A stretch of 64,000 bases of DNA from Claveliimonas intestinigallinarum (GCA_019115145.1 DXED01000030.1:230711-294710); one strand, 5' to 3'. Counted from the stretch's first letter, positions 25,171 through 34,440 are shown. Notes: generated by a model from the letters alone, not told the origin. Translations and numbers: made by a program.

Positions 25171-26573
25171 TGAGAACAAGAAAAGGTCACAAAGTGTATC
25201 CGCTGACTGTAGCCCAGAAATTCCACATGTACTATGCGCCCCACTGTCCCAGCATGGCGGTGCTGAATATCGGGACAAGCCTGACTATCGAAGTGGAGCT
25301 TGACTGGGATCAGCTGAAAAAGTCCATCAACGAGGCCTACGCAAGGAGCGAGGCCATGCGTGTCCGCTTTGCCAGGGATAAGGAGGGGATCTGGTACCAG
25401 TATGTGACAGACCCGGAGGAGATGGATATCGAGTTCGCGGATTTCTCCGGCGGGACTGTGGAGGAGGCGGAGGCCCAGATGCAGAAGTGGACTACCGTGC
25501 CCTTTAAGATGTTTGACTCTCCCCTGACAAGGATCGTCATGATCAAGATGCCGGACGGATTTAACGGCGTGTACTTCCTGGGAAATCACATGATCGTGGA
25601 CGCCCAGTCCCTCATCTGCTTCCTGAAGGACATCATCGAGCTGTACTGCAACGCCAAGTACGAGGGTGTTCCCTACCCCAAGGATATGGCCTCTTACATT
25701 GAACAGATCGAGCGGGATTTCGCCTACGAGGCGGGCAGCAAGGCACAGCAAAGAGACATCGACTATTTCCAGAAGGAGATCGAAAAGTCCGAGCCCATCT
25801 ACAATGATCTCCACGGCACGGCCAAGCTGGAGTCCATGCGGGAGATGTTTAAAAATCCTAAGTTGCGATCCGCCTTCTGCGTCACAGACGACACCACCTC
25901 TGCCCTGGATATCTTCCACCTGGAGGCAGAGCCCACAAAGAGGCTGATGGATTTCTGCGAGAAATATCACGTGTCCCTGGCATGCCTGCTTCTCATGGGG
26001 CTTCGCACCTACTACCAGAAAATGAACGGATTTGAGGATGTGTCCCTGACCACCACCATCGCCAGGAGGGCCACCCTGAAGGAGAAGAAGTCCGGCGGCA
26101 CCAGGATCCACTCCTTCCCCTTCCGGACTATTTTCCCGGAGGATATGAAATTCATCGACGGCGTCTACGCCATCCGGGACAAGCAGAACGAGTACTTCCG
26201 CCACGCGAATTACGACCCCACAGCCTACTTTGCCTACCGGGCCAAGACCTATCCGCAGCCTCAGCCGGGACTGGGATACGAGCCCATCTCTCTGACCTAC
26301 CAGCCGCTGACCCTGAAGGAGAAGGGACTGGATCAGCTGGGAGACATCCGGTACAAGACAAAATGGTACCCCAACGGCATCTGTCCCCAGGGCATGTACC
26401 TGACCGTCATGCACCGGCCGGAGGACAACGGGCTGGACTTCAACTTTGAGCACCAGATCAAGGCAGTGTCAAGGGAGGAGCTGGAGTACCTGTATTACTA
26501 TCTGTGCCGGATCATGTTCAAGGGGGCGGAGAACCCGGATCTGACCATCGGCGAGATCATCAAATTAGTTTAG
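25167..26573 (+). CDS. Stand-alone condensation-domain acyltransferase
   Basis: A 468-residue protein of the NRPS condensation/CoA-dependent acyltransferase superfamily. The conserved HHxxxDG site appears as NHMIVDA near residue 140: the second His and the Asp are kept, while the first His is Asn. C-terminal motifs include a DFNFEHQI segment. Condensation domains join an acyl group on a carrier protein to an amine. It is followed by the ACP and the acyl-AMP ligase, so a small acyl-amide product is the simplest reading. A wax-ester-synthase-like O-acyl transfer is the main alternative. Confidence 0.78.
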   Translation: MMRTRKGHKVYPLTVAQKFHMYYAPHCPSMAVLNIGTSLTIEVELDWDQLKKSINEAYARSEAMRVRFARDKEGIWYQYVTDPEEMDIEFADFSGGTVEEAEAQMQKWTTVPFKMFDSPLTRIVMIKMPDGFNGVYFLGNHMIVDAQSLICFLKDIIELYCNAKYEGVPYPKDMASYIEQIERDFAYEAGSKAQQRDIDYFQKEIEKSEPIYNDLHGTAKLESMREMFKNPKLRSAFCVTDDTTSALDIFHLEAEPTKRLMDFCEKYHVSLACLLLMGLRTYYQKMNGFEDVSLTTTIARRATLKEKKSGGTRIHSFPFRTIFPEDMKFIDGVYAIRDKQNEYFRHANYDPTAYFAYRAKTYPQPQPGLGYEPISLTYQPLTLKEKGLDQLGDIRYKTKWYPNGICPQGMYLTVMHRPEDNGLDFNFEHQIKAVSREELEYLYYYLCRIMFKGAENPDLTIGEIIKLV

Positions 26574-26595
26574 TGTAGAAAAAGGAGAAAGTACC

Positions 26596-26829
26596 ATGTT
26601 TGAGAAATTAGTTGATATCATCTGTAACTATGTGGAGGTGGAGCCGGAAAACATCCATCCGGAGTCACGCTTTATGGAGGATCTTGGCTTTACATCCTTT
26701 GACTTCATGAGCATGCTGGGCGAGATCGAGGATGAGTTCGATGTGGAAGTGGAGCAGACAGAGGCCGCAAACATCCGCACTGTGCAGGAGGCTGTGGACT
26801 ATCTGGAAAAGCTGACTGCTGAAAATTAA
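26596..26829 (+). CDS. Acyl carrier protein
   Basis: A 77-residue acidic helical protein with the carrier motif DLGFTSFDFMSML; the serine near residue 36 would take phosphopantetheine. The usual DSL triplet reads TSF here. It lies 22 bases after the condensation gene and 29 before the ligase, which marks it as a dedicated carrier rather than the general fatty-acid ACP. AAAGGAG precedes the ATG. Confidence 0.9.
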   Translation: MFEKLVDIICNYVEVEPENIHPESRFMEDLGFTSFDFMSMLGEIEDEFDVEVEQTEAANIRTVQEAVDYLEKLTAEN

Positions 26830-26858
26830 TCTGAAAGCAGAAGAAAGGGTGGGAAGAT

Positions 26859-28367
26859 ATGCTTTGCAGTACTGTCCGCGAAATACTGGCAGGTACGGAA
26901 GAAAAGTACGGGCCAAAGGACGCGATCCGCTATAAAGTGAGTAAAAATGAAATTGCATCGAAAACCTACACACAGCTTCGGGAGGACAGTGAGAGCTTCT
27001 CCTGCGTCCTTCGGGATCTGGGGGAGCAGGGCAACCACATCGCGGTCATCGGCATGACCTCCTACGAGTGGCTGGTGGCCTACTTTGGCACTGTGGACAG
27101 CGGCAGTGTTGTAGTGCCTCTGGATGTGAATCTGCCGGTGGAGGATGTGTGCGACCTGATCAGCCGGTCGGATTCCACGGTACTCGTCTGCGACGAGGTG
27201 AGAAAAGACGTGGCTGTCATGGCGAAGGAGAAATGCCCCCAGCTGCGCAGGATCATCTCCATGCAGAAGGAGGATCGCGGCGAGCAGGTCTCCGGCTTCT
27301 GGAAGCTGCTGGAAGAGCACAGAGGGAGCTTTGACTATGAGCCCCAGCCGGATCAGCTCTGCACGATCATGTTCACCTCGGGCACAACGGGGAAGAGCAA
27401 GGGCGTCATGCTGACCCACAGAAATGTGGCGGAGAACGCGACCTGCCTGGATATGAAGATTCCGGAGCGGATCGTCATCATGACAGTGCTCCCGATCCAC
27501 CACGCCTACTGCCTCAGCATGGACATCCTGAAGGGCGTGTCCCTGGCGGCAGTGATCTGCATCAATGACTCCCTCATGCGGGTGGCGAAGAACATTAAGC
27601 TCTTTAAGCCGGAGATGATCCTGATGGTGCCCCTGATGATCGAGACCATGGCAAAGAAGCTGGAGGAGGCGTCCCTTCTGCCGGCGAAGATCGTGAAGAA
27701 CCAGGTGTTCGGAAAGCAGTTCCACACCATCTGCAGCGGCGGCGCCTACCTGGATCCCAAATACATCGACATGTTCAAAAAGTATGGCATCGTCATCCAG
27801 CAGGGCTACGGCATGACCGAGTGCTCCCCTGTTATCAGCATTTCCCAGCGGTGGAACATCCGCAGCGACTCGGTGGGACAGCTTGTGCCCAACTGCGAGG
27901 CCAAGACTGTGGACGGGGAGCTCTGGGTGAAGGGCAGCAGCGTCATGCAGGGCTACTACAAGATGCCCGAGGAGACTGCCGAGACTTTGGAGGACGGATG
28001 GCTGAAGACCGGCGACCTTGGCTATGTGGACGAGGAGGGCTTTGTCTACCTGACAGGCCGCAAGAAAAATCTCATCATCACGAAGAACGGGGAGAATGTA
28101 TCACCGGAGGAGCTGGAAAATGCCCTCAGCGGAAACCGCCTTGTGGGAGAGGTGCTTGTCCGGGAGAAGGGCGGCGTCATCGAGGCGGAGATCTATCCGG
28201 ATCAGGACTATGTGAAAAAGAAGAGGGTGAAGGACGTAAGGGCAGCCCTCCAGGAGGTCATCGACGCGTACAACAGGACGGCGGCTCCCCAGAAGAAGAT
28301 CTACAGCCTCATTGTCCGGGACAAGGAGTTTGAGAAGACAACCACGAGAAAGATCAAGAGATTTTGA
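26859..28367 (+). CDS. AMP-forming acyl-CoA/acyl-ACP ligase
   Basis: A 502-residue ANL-superfamily enzyme with FTSGTTGKSKGVMLTHRN (about 171), GYGMTECSPV (about 316), KTGDLGYVDEEGFVYLTGRKKNLI (about 383) and a terminal lysine region TRKIKRF. It would activate a carboxylic acid with ATP and load it on CoA or on the adjacent ACP. With no other ACP partner in the window, loading the upstream carrier is likely. It closes the operon; no clear terminator was seen. Confidence 0.92.
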   Translation: MLCSTVREILAGTEEKYGPKDAIRYKVSKNEIASKTYTQLREDSESFSCVLRDLGEQGNHIAVIGMTSYEWLVAYFGTVDSGSVVVPLDVNLPVEDVCDLISRSDSTVLVCDEVRKDVAVMAKEKCPQLRRIISMQKEDRGEQVSGFWKLLEEHRGSFDYEPQPDQLCTIMFTSGTTGKSKGVMLTHRNVAENATCLDMKIPERIVIMTVLPIHHAYCLSMDILKGVSLAAVICINDSLMRVAKNIKLFKPEMILMVPLMIETMAKKLEEASLLPAKIVKNQVFGKQFHTICSGGAYLDPKYIDMFKKYGIVIQQGYGMTECSPVISISQRWNIRSDSVGQLVPNCEAKTVDGELWVKGSSVMQGYYKMPEETAETLEDGWLKTGDLGYVDEEGFVYLTGRKKNLIITKNGENVSPEELENALSGNRLVGEVLVREKGGVIEAEIYPDQDYVKKKRVKDVRAALQEVIDAYNRTAAPQKKIYSLIVRDKEFEKTTTRKIKRF

Positions 28368-28412
28368 AGATGACTTTTTAGAGGACTTTCAAGAGGACAG
28401 AGCTTTTGCAGG

Positions 28413-28441
28413 TTGACAGATTTTTTGAAACGTGCTATTTT
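28413..28441 (+). promoter_or_regulatory. Promoter of the Mg2+ ATPase transcript
   Basis: TTGACA (28413-28418), 17 bases, TATTTT (28436-28441), immediately ahead of the M-box. Confidence 0.75.
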
Positions 28442-28446
28442 AAAAA

Positions 28447-28612
28447 TGTTCGGTAGGTAAGGCTACTGCAAGGGATATGGACTGTTGCCGCGAAATAGTG
28501 GAGACACTATGAGAGGGTTTGAACAGGGTACATCGACAGCAAGGTGTATCATAATACAGTTTCACCGCCCTGCAGAGTTAAAGCTCATACGAATGTGCAA
28601 TAGGTAAGTTTT
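28447..28612 (+). ncRNA. M-box (ykoK) Mg2+ riboswitch
   Basis: Conserved M-box segments are present in order: GTTCGGTAGGTAAGGCT near 28449, TGGACTGTTGCCG, GAACAGGGTACATCGACAG near 28521, AAGGTG, and the 3' core CAGAGTTAAAGCTC near 28573. M-box RNAs compact on binding Mg2+ and usually switch off Mg2+ transporters. An Mg2+ P-type ATPase lies downstream, and a terminator follows directly, as expected for a transcriptional off switch. Confidence 0.88.
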
Positions 28613-28646
28613 CCCTGTATGTTCACCGGACATACAGGGTTTTTTA
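28613..28646 (+). terminator. Riboswitch-controlled terminator
   Basis: CCCTGTATGT/ACATACAGGG with an 8-base loop, then TTTTTT, just after the M-box. Confidence 0.88.
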
Positions 28647-28748
28647 TTTTGCTGGAGGCTCCAGGGGGCCGGCAGAATAAAAAAGTGCGCGCAGAAATGT
28701 ATGTAAAGAAGCAGGCACGAGAGAAAAGGAAGGAAGGTGAGCACACTC

Positions 28749-28838
28749 ATGTATCACAGTAGCAGCAGCGGAATTGCAAAGCGGTGCAGGGCAGAGCGAA
28801 GATTTCTGCTGCAGAGGCACGGGTGTGCCGGTCTGTAG
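28749..28838 (+). CDS. Candidate 29-residue leader peptide upstream of mgtA
   Basis: An ATG preceded by GGAAGGAAGGTGAG opens a 29-codon frame ending at TAG 28836-28838. The peptide starts MYHSSSSGIAKRCRAERRF. It is strongly basic (nine Lys/Arg) and has no membrane segment. It lies between the riboswitch terminator and a second terminator, the usual position for a translated attenuator. Protein-level function is not expected; the role is inferred from position and ribosome site. It could still be chance. Confidence 0.45.
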   Translation: MYHSSSSGIAKRCRAERRFLLQRHGCAGL

Positions 28839-28858
28839 CTTTATATCCGCATGCTTTT

Positions 28859-28899
28859 CCACCGTTTTGTGAGGAGATCTTACGGACGGTGGATTTTTT
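28859..28899 (+). terminator. Second terminator/attenuator before mgtA
   Basis: CCACCGT (28859-28865) pairs with ACGGTGG (28886-28892), followed by ATTTTTTG. It starts 21 bases after the leader stop. Alternative inner pairing CCGT/ACGG is possible. Confidence 0.65.
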
Positions 28900-29008
28900 G
28901 TTTTCCAGAGAAAACAGGCTTCTGGTCTGTAAAAAATCTTCCGGCAGGATACCGCTGTACTCTTACCAGCGTGCTGAACAAAAATAAAACGTCGGGAGGT
29001 ACAGGAAC

Positions 29009-31696
29009 ATGAAAAACATGACCAGAAACACGATCATTGCAAAAGACAGAAGCAGGAAGCATGCGCAGACAATGCTCTGGGCGGCCCGCAGCAGCGAGGG
29101 GGAGATCAGAGGAAGATATGGAACAGGCCCGGGCGGGCTGGACAGCGAGACGGCGGAGGATTCCAGGGAGAGATGGGGAAAAAATGTGCTGACCCACGGA
29201 AAGAAAAATCCCCTTCCCGGAAAGCTTTTCTTCTCCTTTGTCAACCCGTTTACTCTGGTGCTGCTGGCGCTGGCGGCTATCTCTGTGTTCACAGACATTG
29301 TGTTCGCCGCGCCCCAGGACCGCAGCTGTGCCACGGTAGTCATCATCATGGCCATGGTGCTGATCTCCGGCGTTCTCAGGTTTGTGCAGGAGACGAGGAG
29401 CGGCAATGTGGCGGACAGGCTCTCCGGCATGATCCACACCACCGCCTGCGTGGAGCGGGAGGGGCGCAGGGAGGAGATCCCCATGGAGGACATCGTGGCG
29501 GGGGATCTCGTCTACCTGTCAGCCGGGGATATGATCCCTGCGGATCTGCGCATCCTGTCCGCCAAGGACCTCTTTATCAGCCAGTCGGCCCTGACAGGAG
29601 AGAGCGAGCCGGTGGAGAAGACAGGAGAGCGGACAGCCGGGAAGGGCGGCCTGACGGAAATGGCCAACCTGGCATTTATGGGCAGCAATGTGATCAGCGG
29701 GTCGGCCCAGGCAGTGGTGATCGCTGTGGGCGATGACACCATGTTGGGCACAATGGCGGGAGCCCTGGATGAGAAGCCCCCCAAGACAACCTTTGAAAAG
29801 GGCGTCAACGCGGTCTCCTGGGTGCTGATCCGGTTCATGCTTGTCATGGTGCCGGTGGTCCTCTTCATCAACGGCTTTACAAAGGGAGACTGGATGCAGG
29901 CGGTTCTCTTTGCCATCTCCGTGGCGGTGGGGCTGACCCCGGAGATGCTGCCCATGATCGTCACCACATCCCTGGCAAAGGGCTCCCTTGCCATGAGTAG
30001 GAAAAAGGTCATTGTGAAAAACCTGAATTCCATTCAGAACCTGGGCGGTGTGGATATCCTGTGCACGGACAAGACCGGCACGCTCACCCGGGATAAGGTA
30101 GTGCTGGAATACCATCTGAATGTGGACGGGCAGGAGGACGACCGGGTGCTGCGCCACGGCTTTCTCAACAGCTATTTCCAGACCGGGCTGAAAAACCTGA
30201 TCGATATTGCGGTCATTGAGAAGCAGAAGGAGCTGGGGGCAGAGGAGCTGATCCGCCGGTATACGAAGACAGACGAGGTTCCCTTTGACTTCCAGCGCCG
30301 CCGGATGAGCGTGGTGGTGAGAGATACAGAGGGCAAGACCCAGATGGTCACAAAGGGAGCTGTGGAGGAGATGCTGGGCTGCTGCTCCTTCGCGGAGTGC
30401 GGCGGCAGGATCCGCCCTCTGGAGGACGAGGTGAGGGAGCTTGTGCTTGCAAGGGCGGAGAGGCTCAACGAGGCGGGGATGCGGGTGATCGCTGTGGCCC
30501 AGAAGACAGATCCCTCCCCGGAGGGGCAGTTCTCCGCGGCAGACGAGAGGGACATGGTCCTGATCGGCTTTTTGGCCTTTCTGGATCCGCCCAAGGCGGA
30601 CACAGGGGAAGCCCTCCTGGCTCTTCGGGAGTACGGCGTCACGACAAAAATCCTGACAGGGGACAATGAGAAGGTGACCCGGGCCATCTGCAGGCAGGTG
30701 GGGTTGGACGGAAGGGCCATCCTGCTGGGAGATGAGGTGGACCGGATGGATGACGGCGAGCTGGGGAGAAGGGCGGAAAAGACCACTGTCTTTGCCAAGC
30801 TTTCGCCGTCCCAGAAGGAGCGGATCGTCCGGGTGCTCCGGGAGAGGGGACACTGTGTGGGCTACATGGGGGACGGGATCAACGATGCGGCTGCCATGAA
30901 AGCGGCGGACGTGGGGATTTCGGTGGACACGGCTGTGGATATTGCCAAGGAGGCCTCCTCTGTCATCCTGATTGAGAAGGACCTGAAGGTGCTGGCCCGG
31001 GGCGTTCTGGAGGGGAGAAAGACCTATGCCAACATGATCAAATACATCAAGATGACCGCATCCTCCAACTTTGGAAACATTTTTTCCATCCTGGCAGCAA
31101 GCGCGTTTCTGCCTTTCCTGCCCATGGAGTCCATCCATCTCATCCTGCTGAACCTGATCTACGACATTTCCTGCACAGCCATGTCCTGGGACAATGTGGA
31201 TGAGGACTGGCTGCGGGTGCCGAGAAAATGGGACGCCTCCGGGATCAGCCGATTTATGCTCTGGAACGGCCCGGTGAGCTCGGTGTTTGACATTGTCACC
31301 TTTGCGGTGCTGTATTTTGTGATCTGTCCCGCATGCACGGGCGGGCAGCTGTTTTCCCGGATCGCCGGGCAGGAGGGGCAGGCGCTCTTTGCTTCCCTCT
31401 TCCAGGCGGGATGGTTCGTGGAGTCCATGTGGAGCCAGATGCTGGTGATCCACACGATCCGCACGCCCCATCTCCCCTTTGTGCAGAGCCGGGCTTCCGC
31501 GCCGGTTGCGCTCCTGTCGCTGGCGGGCATCGGGATCGCCACATGGATCCCCTTCACGCCGGTGGGGGATGCCCTGGGCCTTGCGCCGCTGCCGGCTGTG
31601 TACTTTGGGTGGCTTGCGGCGATCGTGGCCGGGTATATGGCGCTGGCCACCGCTGTGAAGAAGCTCTATATACGCCGATACGGGGAGTGGCTGTGA
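29009..31696 (+). CDS. mgtA: Magnesium-transporting P-type ATPase (MgtA/MgtB type)
   Basis: This 895-residue P-type ATPase has phosphorylation site CTDKTGTLT (Asp near 354), actuator motif LTGESEPVEKTG, hinge MGDGINDAAAMKAADVGISVD, and about ten membrane segments with VGLTPEMLPMIV and the C-terminal MSWDNVD region of Mg2+-type ATPases. It imports Mg2+ using ATP. GGGAGG precedes the ATG. The leader carries an M-box riboswitch, two terminators and a possible leader ORF, so expression should rise when Mg2+ is low. Confidence 0.96.
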   Translation: MKNMTRNTIIAKDRSRKHAQTMLWAARSSEGEIRGRYGTGPGGLDSETAEDSRERWGKNVLTHGKKNPLPGKLFFSFVNPFTLVLLALAAISVFTDIVFAAPQDRSCATVVIIMAMVLISGVLRFVQETRSGNVADRLSGMIHTTACVEREGRREEIPMEDIVAGDLVYLSAGDMIPADLRILSAKDLFISQSALTGESEPVEKTGERTAGKGGLTEMANLAFMGSNVISGSAQAVVIAVGDDTMLGTMAGALDEKPPKTTFEKGVNAVSWVLIRFMLVMVPVVLFINGFTKGDWMQAVLFAISVAVGLTPEMLPMIVTTSLAKGSLAMSRKKVIVKNLNSIQNLGGVDILCTDKTGTLTRDKVVLEYHLNVDGQEDDRVLRHGFLNSYFQTGLKNLIDIAVIEKQKELGAEELIRRYTKTDEVPFDFQRRRMSVVVRDTEGKTQMVTKGAVEEMLGCCSFAECGGRIRPLEDEVRELVLARAERLNEAGMRVIAVAQKTDPSPEGQFSAADERDMVLIGFLAFLDPPKADTGEALLALREYGVTTKILTGDNEKVTRAICRQVGLDGRAILLGDEVDRMDDGELGRRAEKTTVFAKLSPSQKERIVRVLRERGHCVGYMGDGINDAAAMKAADVGISVDTAVDIAKEASSVILIEKDLKVLARGVLEGRKTYANMIKYIKMTASSNFGNIFSILAASAFLPFLPMESIHLILLNLIYDISCTAMSWDNVDEDWLRVPRKWDASGISRFMLWNGPVSSVFDIVTFAVLYFVICPACTGGQLFSRIAGQEGQALFASLFQAGWFVESMWSQMLVIHTIRTPHLPFVQSRASAPVALLSLAGIGIATWIPFTPVGDALGLAPLPAVYFGWLAAIVAGYMALATAVKKLYIRRYGEWL

Positions 31697-31758
31697 TCCG
31701 AAGACTTGATCCGTAAACGTGATCTGGAAACGTGATCCGGAAAGCCGGCGGGCGTCTA

Positions 31759-31787
31759 TTGACGAAAACCGGAGAAAGCAGTAAGAT
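31759..31787 (+). promoter_or_regulatory. Candidate promoter of the MATE gene
   Basis: TTGACG (31759-31764), 17 bases, TAAGAT (31782-31787). Confidence 0.5.
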
Positions 31788-31822
31788 AGCCATGGCACAA
31801 AACGAAGTGGAGGGATCGGACA

Positions 31823-33196
31823 TTGAAAAGGAATAAATATGAAATAGATATGTGCAATGGGACTATCATGGACAAGCTGATCTCATTTTCGCTTCCCCTG
31901 ATGCTGACAAGCATCCTGCAGCTTATGTTCAACGCGGTGGACATCATCGTGGTGGGGCGTTTCAGCGGGAGCGACGCCCTGGCAGCTGTTGGCTCCACCA
32001 CGGCGCTGATCAACATTTTCACCAATCTCTTTATCGGCATCTCCCTGGGGGCAAACGTGCTGGCCGCCAGGTACTATGCGGCCGGCCGGGACAAGGAGAT
32101 GTCCGAGTCCGTACATACCGCCATCGCCCTGGCCTTGGTCAGCGGCATCATCATGGCCTTTGTGGGCTTTGCCATGTCCCGCTTTGCCCTGAGCCTGATG
32201 GATACCCCGGGAAATGTGATCGGTCAGTCCACCACGTACATGAGGATCTATTTCCTTGGCATGCCCTTCTTTATGCTCTATAACTACGGGGCGGCTATCC
32301 TGCGGGCGGTGGGGGACACGAAGAGGCCCCTGATGTTCCTCTGCGTGGCGGGGCTGGCCAATGTGGTGCTGGATCTTTTGCTTGTCATCGTCATCCCCCT
32401 GGACGTGGCCGGCGTGGCCATTGGCACAGTGGCCTCCCAGATGGTCTCCAGCATCCTGGTGCTGCGCTGCCTCCACAGGACGGAGGGAAGCTATCAGCTG
32501 CGCTTCTCAAAGCTCAGGATCAGAGCTGTCTACCTGAAGCGGATCTTTCAGGTGGGCATACCGGCGGGCATCCAGAGTACGGTCATCAATTTCTCTAACG
32601 CCATGCTCCAGTCCTCAGTCAACTCCTTCGGCTCTATCGCCATGGCAGGCTACACGGCGGCCAACAACATCCTGGGCTTTCTCTATGTGTCGGTGAACGC
32701 GGTGACACAGGCCTGCATGAGCTTTACCAGCCAGAATTACAGCGTTGGCAAGCAGAAGCGGATGGACCGGGTGCTGGCGGACTGCATGATCCTGTCGGCC
32801 GGCGCGGCCCTGGTGCTGGGCGTGGGGGCCTATGTATTCGGCTCACGGCTCCTTGGGATCTACACCTCAGACCCGGAGGTGATCCAGTGCGGACTGGAGA
32901 TCCTGTCCATCACCACTGTTCCCTATTTCCTCTGCGGCATCATGGATCTCTTTCCGGGCGCCCTGCGGGGCATGGGACGCTCCGCCGTGCCCATGATCCT
33001 GTCCGTCATCGGGACAGTGGGAACCAGGATCGTGTGGATCTACGGCTTCTTTCCCCACCACAGATCCCTGCACTTCCTGTTCATCTCCTACCCCGGCTCC
33101 TGGATCTTCACCATTGCCATGCAGGCGGTGTGCTTCTGGTTCGTGCGGAAGCAGTGCATCCGGCAGCTGAAGCGGGAGGGGATCTACAGCGTCTAG
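31823..33196 (+). CDS. MATE-family efflux transporter
   Basis: This 457-residue protein has twelve predicted membrane segments in two similar halves. It opens with the MATE phrase MCNGTIMDKLISFSLPLMLTSILQLMFN and a VDIIVVGRFSG helix. MATE proteins expel cationic or aromatic compounds using Na+ or H+ gradients. TTG 31823 has GTGGAGGG about 8 bases ahead; ATG 31850 is an alternative losing nine residues. The substrate cannot be told. It is monocistronic, with its own promoter and terminator. Confidence 0.92.
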   Translation: MKRNKYEIDMCNGTIMDKLISFSLPLMLTSILQLMFNAVDIIVVGRFSGSDALAAVGSTTALINIFTNLFIGISLGANVLAARYYAAGRDKEMSESVHTAIALALVSGIIMAFVGFAMSRFALSLMDTPGNVIGQSTTYMRIYFLGMPFFMLYNYGAAILRAVGDTKRPLMFLCVAGLANVVLDLLLVIVIPLDVAGVAIGTVASQMVSSILVLRCLHRTEGSYQLRFSKLRIRAVYLKRIFQVGIPAGIQSTVINFSNAMLQSSVNSFGSIAMAGYTAANNILGFLYVSVNAVTQACMSFTSQNYSVGKQKRMDRVLADCMILSAGAALVLGVGAYVFGSRLLGIYTSDPEVIQCGLEILSITTVPYFLCGIMDLFPGALRGMGRSAVPMILSVIGTVGTRIVWIYGFFPHHRSLHFLFISYPGSWIFTIAMQAVCFWFVRKQCIRQLKREGIYSV

Positions 33197-33249
33197 GTCA
33201 GACCGGATAAGGTATGAAAGATTTCAATAGACATTTCAATAGACAGAGA

Positions 33250-33293
33250 CAGGCAGGAGCCCTGACTACAAGTCGGGCGCTCCTGCCTGTTTT
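33250..33293 (+). terminator. Terminator after the MATE gene
   Basis: CAGGCAGGAGC pairs with GCTCCTGCCTG around an inner GACT/AGTC stem, then TTTTAT. Confidence 0.85.
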
Positions 33294-33339
33294 ATATAGA
33301 TCGCTGGTTAAGGAAAAGCGTTTGCCTCGTGGCAGATGT

Positions 33340-34440
33340 TTATTTCGAGGATGCCAGGCGCTCCTTTCCCAGAGCGTCCGCGGCGATGATGGCCGCGTAG
33401 AGCTGGTCAGGAGTCACGTCCGCCACCATGTTGTGGATGGATTCGCCCTCTACGCAGGATTTCTCGGCGATGACGCGTATCTCTTCATCCTTTGTGATGC
33501 CAATTTCCTCCAGGGTAACCGGCAGACCGACCTCCATGCAGAAATCCTGAACCTCCCGGAACTCCTCCTTCGAGGCTCCCTCCAGCACGAGCTGGACGAG
33601 AGTGCCGAAGGCAACGCAGCAGCCATGGGGCGCGCTGTGTCCGCCAAGGGCGGTGAGACCATTGTAGAAGGAGTGGGCTACCGCGAGGCCGCCGTTGTCA
33701 GCGCCCACGCCGGAGAGATAGACATTGGCCTCGATGATGGCTTCCAGGGCGGGAGTGACCACATGGCACTCGCAGGCCTTCCTGGCGGCAGCCCCGTATT
33801 CCTTCAGGGTGTCATAGCAGAGGCGGCACAGCGCCATAGCGGATCGGGTAATGCCTCCGTTTTCCAGGCTGGGAGCGTCTGTGCGTTGGCAGGCCCTGGC
33901 CTCAAAATAGGTGCCCAGGGCGTCGCCCATACCGGCTACCAGGAACTTCACAGGGGCGTTTGCGATGATCTCGCTGTCCACGATCACGGCCTCAGGATTC
34001 TTTGGGTAGAACAGGTAGCTGTTGAAGGTCTTGTCATCGTTGTAAATGACAGAGAGACCGGTGCAGGGGGCATCCGTAGCCACCACAGTGGGGATGATCA
34101 CCACCGGCAGATTTTCGTAGTAGGCAGTGGCCTTGGCTGTGTCGATGGCGGAGCCGCCGCCAACGCCAACGATGACGTTGAGTCCTTCCTGCCTTGCGAT
34201 CTGTCTCATTTTTTCAATCTCGCCTACGCTGGAGACCCCGCCGAAGATCTCATAGTGGCGGATATCCTCCGTCCCCTCAAAGCTCTTCTCGATTTTATCG
34301 TGACACATCTTATGCCCGCTTCTGGAGCAGATGAAGAGCCAGCTGTTTCCCAGATCCTTCATCTCCTCGTGGAAATGGAGAAGGGAGTCCTTGCCCTGAA
34401 CATATTTTTGAGGTGCGCGCATCATTCTCAGTCTAAGCAT
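33340..34440 (-). CDS. gldA: Glycerol dehydrogenase (iron-containing alcohol dehydrogenase family)
   Basis: A 366-residue NAD-dependent polyol dehydrogenase. Nucleotide-binding GVGGGSAIDTAKA lies near residue 90, and metal-ligand histidines are in AHSFYNGLTALGGHSAPHG around 245-263. GldA-type enzymes oxidise glycerol to dihydroxyacetone. Related members act on other polyols. ATG 34440 follows AAGGAGG on the minus strand; a longer in-frame start is unneeded. The promoter region carries a perfect palindrome between its boxes. Confidence 0.9.
   Translation of the reverse strand: MLRLRMMRAPQKYVQGKDSLLHFHEEMKDLGNSWLFICSRSGHKMCHDKIEKSFEGTEDIRHYEIFGGVSSVGEIEKMRQIARQEGLNVIVGVGGGSAIDTAKATAYYENLPVVIIPTVVATDAPCTGLSVIYNDDKTFNSYLFYPKNPEAVIVDSEIIANAPVKFLVAGMGDALGTYFEARACQRTDAPSLENGGITRSAMALCRLCYDTLKEYGAAARKACECHVVTPALEAIIEANVYLSGVGADNGGLAVAHSFYNGLTALGGHSAPHGCCVAFGTLVQLVLEGASKEEFREVQDFCMEVGLPVTLEEIGITKDEEIRVIAEKSCVEGESIHNMVADVTPDQLYAAIIAADALGKERLASSK

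Noticed and set aside
28447..28612. Cobalamin riboswitch considered for the mgtA leader
   Set aside because: The conserved blocks match the M-box, and the downstream gene is an Mg2+ ATPase.
28784..28987. 67-residue frame downstream of the M-box
   Set aside because: It runs through the second terminator hairpin and lacks a ribosome site; the 29-codon ORF has a much better one.
29519..31798. 759-residue open frame opposite mgtA
   Set aside because: It is antisense to a clear P-type ATPase, has low-complexity His/Gln/Pro-rich translation and no ribosome site; typical of GC-rich shadow frames.
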